From Kaistella carnis (GTDB taxonomy: Bacteria > Bacteroidota > Bacteroidia > Flavobacteriales > Weeksellaceae), in NCBI RefSeq assembly GCF_003860585.1, contig NZ_CP034159.1, forward strand, positions 496,001-560,000: a stretch of 64,000 nucleotides of DNA, read 5' to 3'. Below are positions 15,813 to 24,704 of this stretch, one piece after another. The translations under genes were made by a program, and so were the position numbers. Under the pieces are notes generated by a model, which saw only the letters and a program-made list of their open reading frames with translations, made no database searches and was not told the origin of the DNA. Every line of letters begins with the position of its first letter. Within the stretch, counting starts at the first letter, position 1.

Positions 15813-17798
15813 ATGACTTTTCAAGAACAGATTCAACAAGGAATTCCACCCATTTTACCAGCCGCAAAACCTTTTGATCCCCAGATTAATCATGCTCCGA
15901 AAAGGAAAGAAATCTTATCTGAGGAAGAGAAAAAATTAGCTCTAAAAAATGCTTTACGTTATTTCGATCCGAAATTCCATGCAGAATTGCTACCGGAATT
16001 TAGAAAAGAATTAGAAGATTACGGACGAATTTATATGTATAGGTTCCGTCCGGATTATGAGATGAAAGCGCGTAATATAGAGGAATATCCAGGGAAATCT
16101 CAGCAGGCAAAATCGATCATGCTCATGATTCAAAATAATCTGGATTATGCAGTTGCACAACATCCTCATGAATTAATTACATATGGTGGAAACGGCGCGG
16201 TTTTTCAAAACTGGGCGCAGTATCTTTTGACTATGAAATATTTGTCGGAAATGACAGACGAACAGACTTTGACCATGTATTCCGGTCATCCGATGGGATT
16301 GTTTCCGAGCCACAAAGACGCACCAAGAGTAGTGGTGACGAATGGAATGGTAATCCCAAATTATTCAAAACCGGATGATTGGGAAAAATTTAATGCGTTG
16401 GGAGTTTCACAATACGGACAAATGACGGCGGGAAGTTATATGTATATCGGTCCACAGGGAATTGTGCATGGAACGACAATCACGGTTTTAAATGCTTTTA
16501 GAAAAATTAAAAAAGAGCCGAAAGGCGGTTTGTTTCTTACTTCTGGATTAGGTGGAATGTCCGGGGCTCAACCAAAAGCAGGTAATATTGCCGGGTGTAT
16601 CACTGTTTGCGCAGAAGTAAATCCTAAAATCACCAAAATTCGTCATGATCAAAAATGGATTGATGAAATTCACGGAAATTTAGATGAGTTAGTAAAAAGA
16701 GTGAAAAAAGCGCAGGAAAATAAAGAAACTGTTTCGCTGGCTTATCTCGGAAATGTAGTAGAAGTTTGGGAGAAATTTGACAAAGAAAATTTACATATCG
16801 ATATTGGTTCTGATCAAACGTCACTCCATAATCCTTGGGCAGGAGGATATTATCCAGTCGGAATTCCTTTTGAAGAAGCCAACAAAATGATGGCTGAAAA
16901 TCCGGATCTATTTAAAGAAAAAGTGCAGGAAAGTTTGGGTAGACATGCCGCCGCTATTAATAAACATACCCAAAAAGGAACCTATTTCTTTGATTATGGA
17001 AATGCATTTTTACTCGAAGCAAGCAGGGCTGGAGCTGATGTAATGTCAGAACAACCCACTTTGGGAAGAGAATTTAAATATCCAAGTTATGTACAGGATA
17101 TTATGGGTCCCATGTGTTTTGATTTTGGTTTTGGACCATTCCGGTGGGTTTGTGCAAGTGGTAAGCCCGAAGATCTTCAGAAAACTGATGACATTGCCTG
17201 TGCGGTTCTGGAAGAGATCATGAAAAATTCACCAAACGAAATTCAGCAGCAGATGCAGGATAATATAAGCTGGATCAAGGGAGCGCAACAAAATAAATTA
17301 GTGGTTGGTTCACAAGCAAGAATCCTATATGCCGATGCAGAAGGCAGGATGAAAATTGCGGAGGCTTTTAACAAAGCCATTAAAAATGGAGAAATTGGAC
17401 CAGTGGTTTTAGGTAGAGATCATCACGATGTTTCCGGAACAGATTCTCCTTACCGCGAAACTTCTAATATATATGACGGATCCCGTTTTACAGCAGATAT
17501 GGCCATTCACAATGTGATTGGTGACAGTTTTCGTGGTGCAACTTGGGTCTCCATTCACAATGGAGGAGGCGTCGGTTGGGGCGAAGTGATTAATGGAGGT
17601 TTCGGAATGTTGCTCGATGGTTCAGAAGATGCGGATAGACGGTTAAAATCGATGCTCTTCTGGGATGTTAATAATGGAATTTCACGTAGAAGTTGGGCGA
17701 GAAATGAAGGGGCAATTTTTGCTATTAAAAGAGCCATGGAGATCGAGCCTAATTTGAAAGTTACATTACCTAACTTAGTTGATGAGAATTTATTGTGA
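15813..17798 (+). CDS. hutU: Urocanate hydratase
   Basis: 661 residues from ATG 15813; an ATG 11 codons upstream lies in the inverted-repeat leader and lacks family similarity. Converts urocanate to imidazolonepropionate, step two of histidine degradation, using tightly bound NAD. Visible: GLGGMSGAQPKAGNIAG (NAD-binding glycine-rich part), YGGNGAVFQNWAQY near residue 130, and HNGGGVGWGEVINGGFG near the C-terminus. It is longer than the roughly 555-residue proteobacterial enzyme, as is usual for the larger form found in Bacteroidota. No other hut gene lies nearby. Confidence 0.95.
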   Translation: MTFQEQIQQGIPPILPAAKPFDPQINHAPKRKEILSEEEKKLALKNALRYFDPKFHAELLPEFRKELEDYGRIYMYRFRPDYEMKARNIEEYPGKSQQAKSIMLMIQNNLDYAVAQHPHELITYGGNGAVFQNWAQYLLTMKYLSEMTDEQTLTMYSGHPMGLFPSHKDAPRVVVTNGMVIPNYSKPDDWEKFNALGVSQYGQMTAGSYMYIGPQGIVHGTTITVLNAFRKIKKEPKGGLFLTSGLGGMSGAQPKAGNIAGCITVCAEVNPKITKIRHDQKWIDEIHGNLDELVKRVKKAQENKETVSLAYLGNVVEVWEKFDKENLHIDIGSDQTSLHNPWAGGYYPVGIPFEEANKMMAENPDLFKEKVQESLGRHAAAINKHTQKGTYFFDYGNAFLLEASRAGADVMSEQPTLGREFKYPSYVQDIMGPMCFDFGFGPFRWVCASGKPEDLQKTDDIACAVLEEIMKNSPNEIQQQMQDNISWIKGAQQNKLVVGSQARILYADAEGRMKIAEAFNKAIKNGEIGPVVLGRDHHDVSGTDSPYRETSNIYDGSRFTADMAIHNVIGDSFRGATWVSIHNGGGVGWGEVINGGFGMLLDGSEDADRRLKSMLFWDVNNGISRRSWARNEGAIFAIKRAMEIEPNLKVTLPNLVDENLL

Positions 17799-17844
17799 AA
17801 GATTAAACGCTGATTAGTGTTTTTAAAAGAATATCTATTTCTAT

Positions 17845-17875
17845 AAACCCTGCCTTAGCCGCAGGGTTTCGTATT
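17845..17875 (+). terminator. Intrinsic terminator of hutU
   Basis: AAACCCTGC pairs with GCAGGGTTT around CTTAGCC; it is followed by CGTATTT, a weak T-tract. Confidence 0.65.
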
Positions 17876-17997
17876 TAATATATGTTTATATATAGGATAT
17901 AGATTTTACAAATGACAATTTTAATAATAAAAAATACCATTTTACCGTATGTAGTATTTTATTTGACAATATTTGAATGACATTAAATACTATCAAT

Positions 17998-18951
17998 ATG
18001 AAAAACTTAATTAAAATTTTAGCCGTTTTTTTTGCAGTCAGCTTTATAGGTGTGAGTTGCAGCAATAACAATGACGAACCAGTAATGAGTCAAACCATTT
18101 ATGCGATTGCCTCACGAGACTCTGATTTATCTTCTTTGAAAGCAGCCATTGACAAAGCAGATTTGGCGGCAACTTTAGATGCTTCTGTCGGAACTTACAC
18201 CGTATTTGCACCATCAAATGCGGCATTTAACACTTTCTTACAAGCAAATGGTTTTGCTTCTTTAAATGATGTTCCTGTAGCAGCACTAAAACAAATTTTA
18301 TTAAATCATGTACTTGCCACAAGAGTTACATCGGGTGACATTGCCACAGGGTATGTTTCAACTTTAGCAAAAGGTGCAGCATCATCTACAAGAAATTTAA
18401 GTATGTTTATTAACAATGCTTCCGGAGTTAAAATTAACGGGATTTCAAATGTTACGAAAGCTGATATTATGGCGACCAACGGCGTCATCCACAAAGTAGA
18501 CGCAGTAATTGGATTACTAACGATCGTTACTCATGCTTTGGCAAATCCAAATTTCACTTCACTTGTAGCGGCTTTAACCAGAAATGATATGCCGGATTTT
18601 GTAGGGATTTTGGGAGGAACAGCTAGTTCACCATTTACGGTGTTTGCACCTACGAATGCTGCTTTCACTTCATTACTCGGAGAACTTGGTTTACCTAATT
18701 TAGCTGCAGTGCCAACCGCAACTTTAGAAAATGTTCTTAAATATCACGTTGTAGCAGGTGCTAGTGTAGCTTCTACTGATTTAGTGAATAATATGAGTGT
18801 AACAACTTTCCAAGGAGGAATGTCTACAATCACAACCACAGGTGGTGCAAAAATCACGGATGCCAATAACCGAGTTTCAAACATTATATTAACAGATGTA
18901 CAATGCAGTAACGGTATTGTTCATGCTATAGACCGAGTTCTTTTACCATAG
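17998..18951 (+). CDS. Fasciclin (FAS1) domain lipoprotein, two domains
   Basis: 317 residues from ATG 17998. Lipoprotein signal with FIGVSC (Cys21). Two FAS1 domains follow: about 35-165 (TYTVFAPSNAAFNTF, NGVIHKVDAVIG) and about 168-317 (PFTVFAPTNAAFTSL, NGIVHAIDRVLLP). These pairs of motifs are the H1 and H2 signatures of FAS1, an adhesion-type fold. It is likely anchored in the outer membrane or periplasm and may mediate adhesion or matrix contacts. Its role in this organism is unknown. A 26-bp palindrome follows its stop. Confidence 0.9.
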   Translation: MKNLIKILAVFFAVSFIGVSCSNNNDEPVMSQTIYAIASRDSDLSSLKAAIDKADLAATLDASVGTYTVFAPSNAAFNTFLQANGFASLNDVPVAALKQILLNHVLATRVTSGDIATGYVSTLAKGAASSTRNLSMFINNASGVKINGISNVTKADIMATNGVIHKVDAVIGLLTIVTHALANPNFTSLVAALTRNDMPDFVGILGGTASSPFTVFAPTNAAFTSLLGELGLPNLAAVPTATLENVLKYHVVAGASVASTDLVNNMSVTTFQGGMSTITTTGGAKITDANNRVSNIILTDVQCSNGIVHAIDRVLLP

Positions 18952-18972
18952 TTAGTTTTTATTTTTATGTTT

Positions 18973-18998
18973 ATAAGCGTCCCAATTGGGACGCTTAT
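18973..18998. repeat. Perfect 26-bp palindrome before the TonB-dependent receptor
   Basis: The half-site ATAAGCGTCCCAA is followed directly by its exact complement. It is followed by TGTAGTTTTG rather than a T-run, so it would be a poor intrinsic terminator. It overlaps the place where the -33 element of the next promoter (-7 box 19001-19008) should be, so an operator is a reasonable alternative. Confidence 0.6.
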
Positions 18999-19000
18999 TG

Positions 19001-19008
19001 TAGTTTTG
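19001..19008 (+). promoter_or_regulatory. -7 box TAGTTTTG of the TonB-dependent receptor gene
   Basis: Matches TAnnTTTG and lies 15 nt before the ATG at 19024, giving a leader of roughly ten bases. Confidence 0.5.
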
Positions 19009-19023
19009 CAAAAATGTAATTTT

Positions 19024-21408
19024 ATGAAATTTAAAATAGCTTCTTTTTTTATTCTATTTTCTATTCTCCTCTCAGCTCAATCCGGTAGCGTTAACGTAAA
19101 TGTCTACGATCAATTTACCAAAAAACCACTTTCGGCCACCATCAACATTGAGAAAAACTCAGAGGAATTTTTTGGAAATGGAAATGTTTTAATCGCTGAT
19201 TTACCGTCCGGGACTTACACTTTAAAAATTAACGCACAAGATTATGAAACCGGTTTTTTAACTGATATCGACATTATTCCAAACCAAAATCTTACATTTT
19301 CTATAGGTTTAAATAAAATTGCTAAAACGATTGATGAAGTCATTATCACCAAAAAACAATATAAGACGACTGCAGAAAGCCCACTTTCTTTAAGAAATAT
19401 CACAAGTGAAGAAGTTCAGAAGAATGCCGGCTCGACTCGTGATGTTTCCAAAGCTATTTTAAGTTTTCCGGGCGTTGGAAGTACGGCAACTTTCAGAAAC
19501 GATCTCTTTATCCGCGGCGGAAGTTCATCTGAAAATAAATTTTATATCGATGGTATTGAAGTTCCCGTTATCAATCACTTTCAAACACAGGGCGCATCCG
19601 GTGGTCCCAGAGGAATTATTACCATTGACTTTGTAAAAGATGTAGATTTTTACAGCGGCGCTTTTCCAGCCAGCAGAAATGGAGCATTGTCCTCGCTTTT
19701 TGAATTTAACTTAAAACAGGCAAGAAAAGATAAACTGGGTTACAAAGCGGTGATCGGTTTAGACGATATGCAGTTAATGGTTGATGGTCCATTATCCAAA
19801 GATCAATCTTGGAGCGGACTTTTCAGTGTACGTAAATCGAATTTGCAATTACTTTTCAAAGCAATCGGTCTGCCCTTTTTGCCCAGTTATTATGATGGCA
19901 CTTTTAAGATTTCTAAGAAATATGAATCTGGCGATGAATTGTTTTTCTTAGGTCTTGGCGCCAAAGACAGTTTCAAATTTAATGAAAGTGCCGATCCAAG
20001 TTTAACAAATCTTACCCTGATTGATCAACTTCCCGTTTCTCCGCAATGGAATTACACGATCGGTTCCGGTTACCGTCATTTGGCAGAGAATGGCAACTGG
20101 CTTTTCACCTGGAGTAGAAATATGCTGGACAATCAAGCTTTAAAATATTATCGAAATATAGAAACACCCGATAATTTACTGTATGATTACAAATCGCAGG
20201 AGAGCGAAAATAAAGTGAGGATCGACCGTAATTTCAATTGGTCAGATTATCAGTTCAGTACAGGAACAAATATTAATTTGGCCAGATATTACAATAATTC
20301 TACGGTAAAAAATGTAACCCAAAATGCTTTTAATTTTGACAAATTCGTTTCTGAAATTAATTTAATGCAATATGGTTTCTATTTACAAACAGCCAAGAAA
20401 TTCTTTTCCGATCATTTACAGTTTTCTGCAGGAGTTCGCTTAGACGCGAGCAATTACTCAGAGAATACGGACAATCCGTTGGATCAGTTCTCTCCGAGAC
20501 TTTCTTTAAGCTATAAAATAAATCCACAAATTGCTCTTAATTTTAATACGGGAATCTATTACCAGCTTCCGGCTTATACTTCTTTAGGTTTTATTGAAAA
20601 TGGCGGTTTAATAAATAAAAGTACTTTAAAATATGTTCGAAATGCCCATTTAGTGGGTGGAGTAGAGTACAACGGAAAAAATAATCTGAGATTAACTGTT
20701 GAAGGTTACTATAAAAAATACAAGAACTATCCGTTTTCTTTGCGAAACCAGATTTCTTTAGCAAACGTGGGTGGGGATTTCGGTGTTGTAGGAAATGAAC
20801 CGTTGGATTCCCGTGGCTTCGGAGAAACTTATGGAATAGAATTTTTAGCCCAAAAAAGAACCGTAAATAATTTCTACGGAATAATGGCTTATACTTTTGG
20901 TTACTCAAAATTTTCCAATGCTGCCGGAAATCTTTTACCATCGAGTTGGGATTCGCGACATATTTTAGCGGTTACCGCAGGAAAGTATCTGAAGAGAAAC
21001 TGGAACATTGGTGCAAGATTCCTTTTACAGTCCGGCTTGCCTGAAACCCCTTATGATTTACAAAGAAGTGCTTTGGTAGAAGTATGGAATATCGCCAATG
21101 GTCCTTTGAAAGATTTTACTTTGTTAAATTCAGAGCGTGGAAATCTTTCGCATCAATTAGATCTGCGTGCAGAAAAAAAGTGGATTTTTAAAAAATGGCA
21201 GTTTACCGCATATTTGGATATCGTAAATGCTTATGGATCCAAAAGTCCCAGCAATCTGCCCATCGTAAATTTGCAACGTGATGGCCAAAACAATGGAATC
21301 ATAGGAAATCCTGGCGCTCCGGAAAACCAGCAATATTATCTTCTGGAAACGGGGGAAATGGACCGTTCTACACCGCTGCCTTATTTTGGATTTATGTTTG
21401 AATTTTAG
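19024..21408 (+). CDS. TonB-dependent outer-membrane receptor
   Basis: 794 residues from ATG 19024, chosen because MKFKIASFFILFSILLSAQ is a signal peptide. Residues about 20-105 form an N-terminal carboxypeptidase-regulatory/PEGA-like beta-sandwich (SVNVNVYDQFTKKPLSATI). The plug domain (about 115-230) shows FRNDLFIRGGSSSENKFYIDG, and a beta-barrel ends in the aromatic FGFMFEF, as expected for BAM recognition. It imports a ligand driven by TonB-ExbBD. There is no adjacent SusD, so a siderophore, vitamin or peptide is more likely than a glycan; the substrate is unknown. Confidence 0.9.
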   Translation: MKFKIASFFILFSILLSAQSGSVNVNVYDQFTKKPLSATINIEKNSEEFFGNGNVLIADLPSGTYTLKINAQDYETGFLTDIDIIPNQNLTFSIGLNKIAKTIDEVIITKKQYKTTAESPLSLRNITSEEVQKNAGSTRDVSKAILSFPGVGSTATFRNDLFIRGGSSSENKFYIDGIEVPVINHFQTQGASGGPRGIITIDFVKDVDFYSGAFPASRNGALSSLFEFNLKQARKDKLGYKAVIGLDDMQLMVDGPLSKDQSWSGLFSVRKSNLQLLFKAIGLPFLPSYYDGTFKISKKYESGDELFFLGLGAKDSFKFNESADPSLTNLTLIDQLPVSPQWNYTIGSGYRHLAENGNWLFTWSRNMLDNQALKYYRNIETPDNLLYDYKSQESENKVRIDRNFNWSDYQFSTGTNINLARYYNNSTVKNVTQNAFNFDKFVSEINLMQYGFYLQTAKKFFSDHLQFSAGVRLDASNYSENTDNPLDQFSPRLSLSYKINPQIALNFNTGIYYQLPAYTSLGFIENGGLINKSTLKYVRNAHLVGGVEYNGKNNLRLTVEGYYKKYKNYPFSLRNQISLANVGGDFGVVGNEPLDSRGFGETYGIEFLAQKRTVNNFYGIMAYTFGYSKFSNAAGNLLPSSWDSRHILAVTAGKYLKRNWNIGARFLLQSGLPETPYDLQRSALVEVWNIANGPLKDFTLLNSERGNLSHQLDLRAEKKWIFKKWQFTAYLDIVNAYGSKSPSNLPIVNLQRDGQNNGIIGNPGAPENQQYYLLETGEMDRSTPLPYFGFMFEF

Positions 21409-21451
21409 ATTGAGAAACTATTATATTCCTAATTGAACGGTATTATGAATT

Positions 21452-21481
21452 AAGCATTGGTGTTTATCCAATGCTTTTTTT
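21452..21481 (+). terminator. Intrinsic terminator of the TonB-dependent receptor
   Basis: AAGCATTGG pairs with CCAATGCTT around TGTTTAT, followed by TTTTTG. Confidence 0.85.
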
Positions 21482-21594
21482 GTTTCGATTTTTGTAAGAT
21501 TTAAAAACAAAATTGTAAATTTTTCAGATTACGTATTTTAAAAAAGATAATAGAACAACCGGAGACATAATGAAATAAATTGATCTTTAGTAAA

Positions 21595-21625
21595 TAAAAA
21601 AAAACCTGCAATGGAGCAGGTTTTT
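21595..21625 (-). terminator. Intrinsic terminator of tpx
   Basis: AACCTGC (21603-21609) pairs with GCAGGTT (21616-21622). On the minus strand it is followed by a long T-run; the plus strand also has a shorter T-run, so it may work in both directions. Confidence 0.8.
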
Positions 21626-21648
21626 CTATTAAATTTTAAGAAAGGATT

Positions 21649-22221
21649 TTACATTTTTACGGCTTTAATGGCAGCTTCATAATTCGGTTCGTGGCCAATA
21701 TCATCAACCTGCTCTTCGTAGACAATTTTCCCGGAAGGATCAATGACAACAACTGCGCGGCTCAGAAGTCCTTTCATTGCGGAATCTGTAAGCTCAACAC
21801 CATAAGTTTTTCCGAAATCTGACCGGAAATCTGAAAGCATCACTACGTTTTTGATTCCTTCTGCGCCACAAAATCTTTTCTGTGCGAAAGGCAGATCTTT
21901 TGAAATACAAAGCACGACCGTATTCGGAAGACTTGCTGCATCTTCATTGAAATGACGCACCGAGGCAGAACAAACGCCAGTATCAACACTCGGAAAAATA
22001 TTAAGAATCAAATATTTCCCTTTGTAAGCATCGAGGTTTTGGTCCTTCATATCTACATCTGTCAAACTAAATTTAGGTGCTTGTGTATTTACGGCAGGCA
22101 ATTTTGCATACGTGTGAACTGGTTTTCCGCCCATCAAAACAGTATTTGCTGTTTTAGAATTTTGAGCAAATAAGAATGTGGAAATGAATAAAACAGTACT
22201 GAATACTAATTTTAAAAACAT
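21649..22221 (-). CDS. tpx: Thiol peroxidase (Tpx, atypical 2-Cys peroxiredoxin), exported
   Basis: 190 residues from ATG 22221; an in-frame ATG six codons upstream precedes the signal peptide and is less likely. Reduces hydrogen and alkyl peroxides using thioredoxin. Peroxidatic Cys84 lies in SVDTGVCSAS and resolving Cys118 in KRFCGAEG, the Tpx pattern. Residues 1-19 form a signal peptide (LFISTFLFAQ), so the enzyme should be periplasmic, unlike the usual cytosolic Tpx. With the lipoprotein peroxidase at 5914 this gives two envelope peroxidases in one window. Confidence 0.93.
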   Translation of the reverse strand: MFLKLVFSTVLFISTFLFAQNSKTANTVLMGGKPVHTYAKLPAVNTQAPKFSLTDVDMKDQNLDAYKGKYLILNIFPSVDTGVCSASVRHFNEDAASLPNTVVLCISKDLPFAQKRFCGAEGIKNVVMLSDFRSDFGKTYGVELTDSAMKGLLSRAVVVIDPSGKIVYEEQVDDIGHEPNYEAAIKAVKM

Positions 22222-22239
22222 ATCTTTAATTTTAATCAA

Positions 22240-22679
22240 AATTATCCTTTTTATTCAGCATTTGGCAAATTCATCAATATCTTTTCTATTTTAATTTTTT
22301 GACTTTATTATTAAAGTGACGATGCCTGATGTTTATCAAACTAACGTCTTCGATTTTGCTTTTGTCAATTATAAGCCGTATCTTAGCCTTTCAATCAAAT
22401 AGTTATGACCGCAAAACCATTTAATTTCAAAGAAAAATTCCCATTGGGAATTTCGTTGTTGTTGGCATACCTTCATGATGACATTTTTCTAAAAGATTCT
22501 AAAGAGTTTATTTAAGATTCCCTGTTGCGATTCAGAACAGGGCACTTTACGAACACTTATTAATTTACCAACTTATTTTTTTGAATATATTTTGCAGGAA
22601 ATCTGAATGTTTTTAATATTCGGTTTTTCGGTCTGAATCTTCTATTATATTCAAAGTTTAATTTTTTTAGAAATACATT
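22240..22679. other. 440-bp intergenic stretch with one tiny ORF and a hairpin
   Basis: Between the divergent tpx and GreA/B-like genes. It holds a 36-codon frame (22405-22515), a TATCTTAG box at 22379-22386 that departs by one base from TAnnTTTG, and a hairpin CCCTGTT...AACAGGG shortly after that frame. No RNA gene was recognised. Confidence 0.5.
22405..22515 (+). CDS. Possible 36-residue ORF, unknown
   Basis: ATG to TAA, 36 residues, with a basic N-terminus (MTAKPFNFKEKF) and a short hydrophobic stretch (LGISLLLAYL). A near-consensus promoter box (TATCTTAG) lies about 19 nt upstream and a GC hairpin (CCCTGTT/AACAGGG) follows the stop, so it may be a small gene. It could equally be the decayed start of a longer protein. 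No homology recognised. Confidence 0.25.
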   Translation: MTAKPFNFKEKFPLGISLLLAYLHDDIFLKDSKEFI

Positions 22680-23057
22680 ATGTCACAGGATATCGTTTTA
22701 ACAACAGGAATTTACAACTTAATCAAAGATCATTTAAGAAGAAAAAGAACCACTATCGAAGAGGAGAATATTCTTTTAGAACAACTCAGAAACGCCAAGC
22801 AGGTTCTTCGTCGCGAGTTACCGGAAGATGTAGTCACTGTAAATTGTGAAGTTAAGATTAAAGACGTGGAAACAAACGAAGAAGAAAAATATTTGTTTGT
22901 TCAAACCAACAGAGAAAAAGCAAAAAAAGGAAAATATTCAATCCTTTCTCCAATTGCATTAGCTACGATAGGAAATAAAGTGGGCGACGTTATCAACTGG
23001 CCTTTTGAAAATGGAGAAAAGAAAATTGAAATCTTAAGCGTAGCACCTTTAGCTTAA
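22680..23057 (+). CDS. GreA/GreB-family C-terminal-domain protein (Rnk-like)
   Basis: 125 residues. An N-terminal basic helical part (about 10-55, DHLRRKRTTIEEENILLEQL) is followed by a GreA/B-type FKBP-like domain (about 57-125: VNCEVKIKDVETNEEEKYLFV, SILSPIALATIGNKVGDVINW). SP-A-GxxxGD near the end is the hallmark of the family, which binds near the RNA polymerase secondary channel. The helical part is shorter than in GreA (about 158 residues in total), so this may modulate polymerase rather than rescue arrested complexes. Followed by a bidirectional terminator. Confidence 0.8.
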   Translation: MSQDIVLTTGIYNLIKDHLRRKRTTIEEENILLEQLRNAKQVLRRELPEDVVTVNCEVKIKDVETNEEEKYLFVQTNREKAKKGKYSILSPIALATIGNKVGDVINWPFENGEKKIEILSVAPLA

Positions 23058-23080
23058 TTTTCTCAGAAATAGTATTTAAA

Positions 23081-23112
23081 GAAACTCTCAAAAATTGAGA
23101 GTTTCTTTTATT
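23081..23112. terminator. Terminator between convergent GreA/B-like and S41 peptidase genes
   Basis: GAAACTCTCAA pairs perfectly with TTGAGAGTTTC around AAA and is followed by TTTTATTTTT on the plus strand. Its symmetry could serve both genes. Confidence 0.8.
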
Positions 23113-24652
23113 TTTGAACGGAATTGTTTTTTATATCTTCCATCACCCATTCCAGTTGAATGTCTTTTTTCTGTAAAATTTCGTTTAAAGTTGGAATAAT
23201 CTCGTGATCGGGGAGAACTCCTTTTTTTGTTCCTGTAAATTCAATATTTTGCTGTATCAGCATTAAACCAATAGGAAGCTGGAGTTTTGAATGCGGTAAT
23301 TTCTCCGTAGAATATCGTCCTGCGACGGTTCCGTCATTTGCGCCGCCGGTTTCTTCGCCAACCAAAAAAGCTCTTTTTTCACCTTTTAATTTTGAGGAGA
23401 TTATTGAGGATGCTGAAAAACTGCTGCCATTAATCAAGACATATATTTTTCCCTTAAAATTATTTTTCTTTGGTTTTCTAACAGCAAAGATGCCATTATT
23501 CCGAACGTAGAAACGTTCATCCTTTTTCTTCACAGAGAACAAACTCCCCGTTAAATAAAGAGGATAAGTGAGCACTGCAACAGGTTTTAATAAATCAGGA
23601 AATTCATTGATGTAGTTCGCGTGAAGCATAGAAAAACGGGAAGTCACTTCAATATCGTTGATGAATTTAAAATCATCAGAAACCAAATAGGAATACAGAT
23701 TATTAATTTCTGCTAAGGAACCGCCAAGATTATCCCGCACATCTAAAATCAGATATTTCGCCGGTGAGTTTTTCAATTGCTGAAAACTTTGTTTGTAGAA
23801 TTTTCGGGAGAATGTTCCGGAAAAAGTTTTGATTTTCATGTAAGCAACCAAGGAATCCTTTGTTGCAAACTGAAGATCACGATTGAAACTTTTGGTTACA
23901 ATATTATAATCTTTGGTTTTTCCTGTTTCACTTCTTTGTTGCTTTTTATTTTCCTTTTCAGTTTTCTTTTTCTCTTCTTTCGTTATTTTTTCCCGATAGA
24001 TGTAAAAGGTTTTCAATTCATTTTGATATTTCGCATCGATTTTTACACTGTCCAAAATTCCATATTCTGCGGTAAAGAAACTCGGCCATCTTCGTTCCAT
24101 GGAATATTTTTGAAAAGTCTGGTTTTCGCCGTCACTATTGACTAACGGTTTATATTGATGTAGTAAATTTTTAACGGGAATATCTTTAATTGTAAGAATC
24201 TCTGTTCCCACATTCATATTTGGGATTTTATCGGCATTGTCTTTTACAAAAATCCGGTCGTGATGAATGGTGAAATTATAGCGATTCAGCAGACCTTTCT
24301 GATTTTTCAGATCTTTAATCTCTTTCTTCGTCAAACGCTTGTCATAGGGATACAACCGAAGATGACCTTCTTTAATTTTAGCAATGACTGGCGCGAGCTT
24401 TTGATAAAACTCTTTTGGTTTTAAAGGCTTATGAATGGTTAATTTCAGACTATCAAATTTTTTATTGAGTTCCTCTTTTGAAATGTACCAATATAAATTT
24501 GGGTGCAGCTTTTCTAATTTTTGACGGGTAAAGTCCACATCTTTTCTCAGATTTGTCGCATCAATCGGAATCTCCAATCTTTTATTGTGTTGCTTTACCG
24601 ATACACAAGAGGAAATGACTAAAAACAATAAAAGAAGAGCAAGTTTTTTCAA
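23108..24652 (-). CDS. S41-family peptidase, lipoprotein
   Basis: 514 residues from a TTG start at 24652 (no ATG precedes the signal peptide). Lipobox FLVISSC with Cys16, so lipid-anchored in the envelope. An N-terminal helical region (about 30-130) contains KEGHLRLYP, a conserved S41 feature, followed by a PDZ-like part and a protease core with DVRDNLGGS, the nucleophile Ser in LINGSSFSASSII, and GEETGGANDG. A Lys/Glu-rich insert lies near residues 220-240. Such enzymes process envelope proteins or peptides. The IS1182 copy 2 ends 52 bp upstream and probably cut away the native promoter. Confidence 0.88.
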   Translation of the reverse strand: MKKLALLLLFLVISSCVSVKQHNKRLEIPIDATNLRKDVDFTRQKLEKLHPNLYWYISKEELNKKFDSLKLTIHKPLKPKEFYQKLAPVIAKIKEGHLRLYPYDKRLTKKEIKDLKNQKGLLNRYNFTIHHDRIFVKDNADKIPNMNVGTEILTIKDIPVKNLLHQYKPLVNSDGENQTFQKYSMERRWPSFFTAEYGILDSVKIDAKYQNELKTFYIYREKITKEEKKKTEKENKKQQRSETGKTKDYNIVTKSFNRDLQFATKDSLVAYMKIKTFSGTFSRKFYKQSFQQLKNSPAKYLILDVRDNLGGSLAEINNLYSYLVSDDFKFINDIEVTSRFSMLHANYINEFPDLLKPVAVLTYPLYLTGSLFSVKKKDERFYVRNNGIFAVRKPKKNNFKGKIYVLINGSSFSASSIISSKLKGEKRAFLVGEETGGANDGTVAGRYSTEKLPHSKLQLPIGLMLIQQNIEFTGTKKGVLPDHEIIPTLNEILQKKDIQLEWVMEDIKNNSVQK

Positions 24653-24704
24653 CGTTTAATTTTTTTTAAAAATAAAATTTTATAATCAAATGCGCGAATA
24701 AAAA

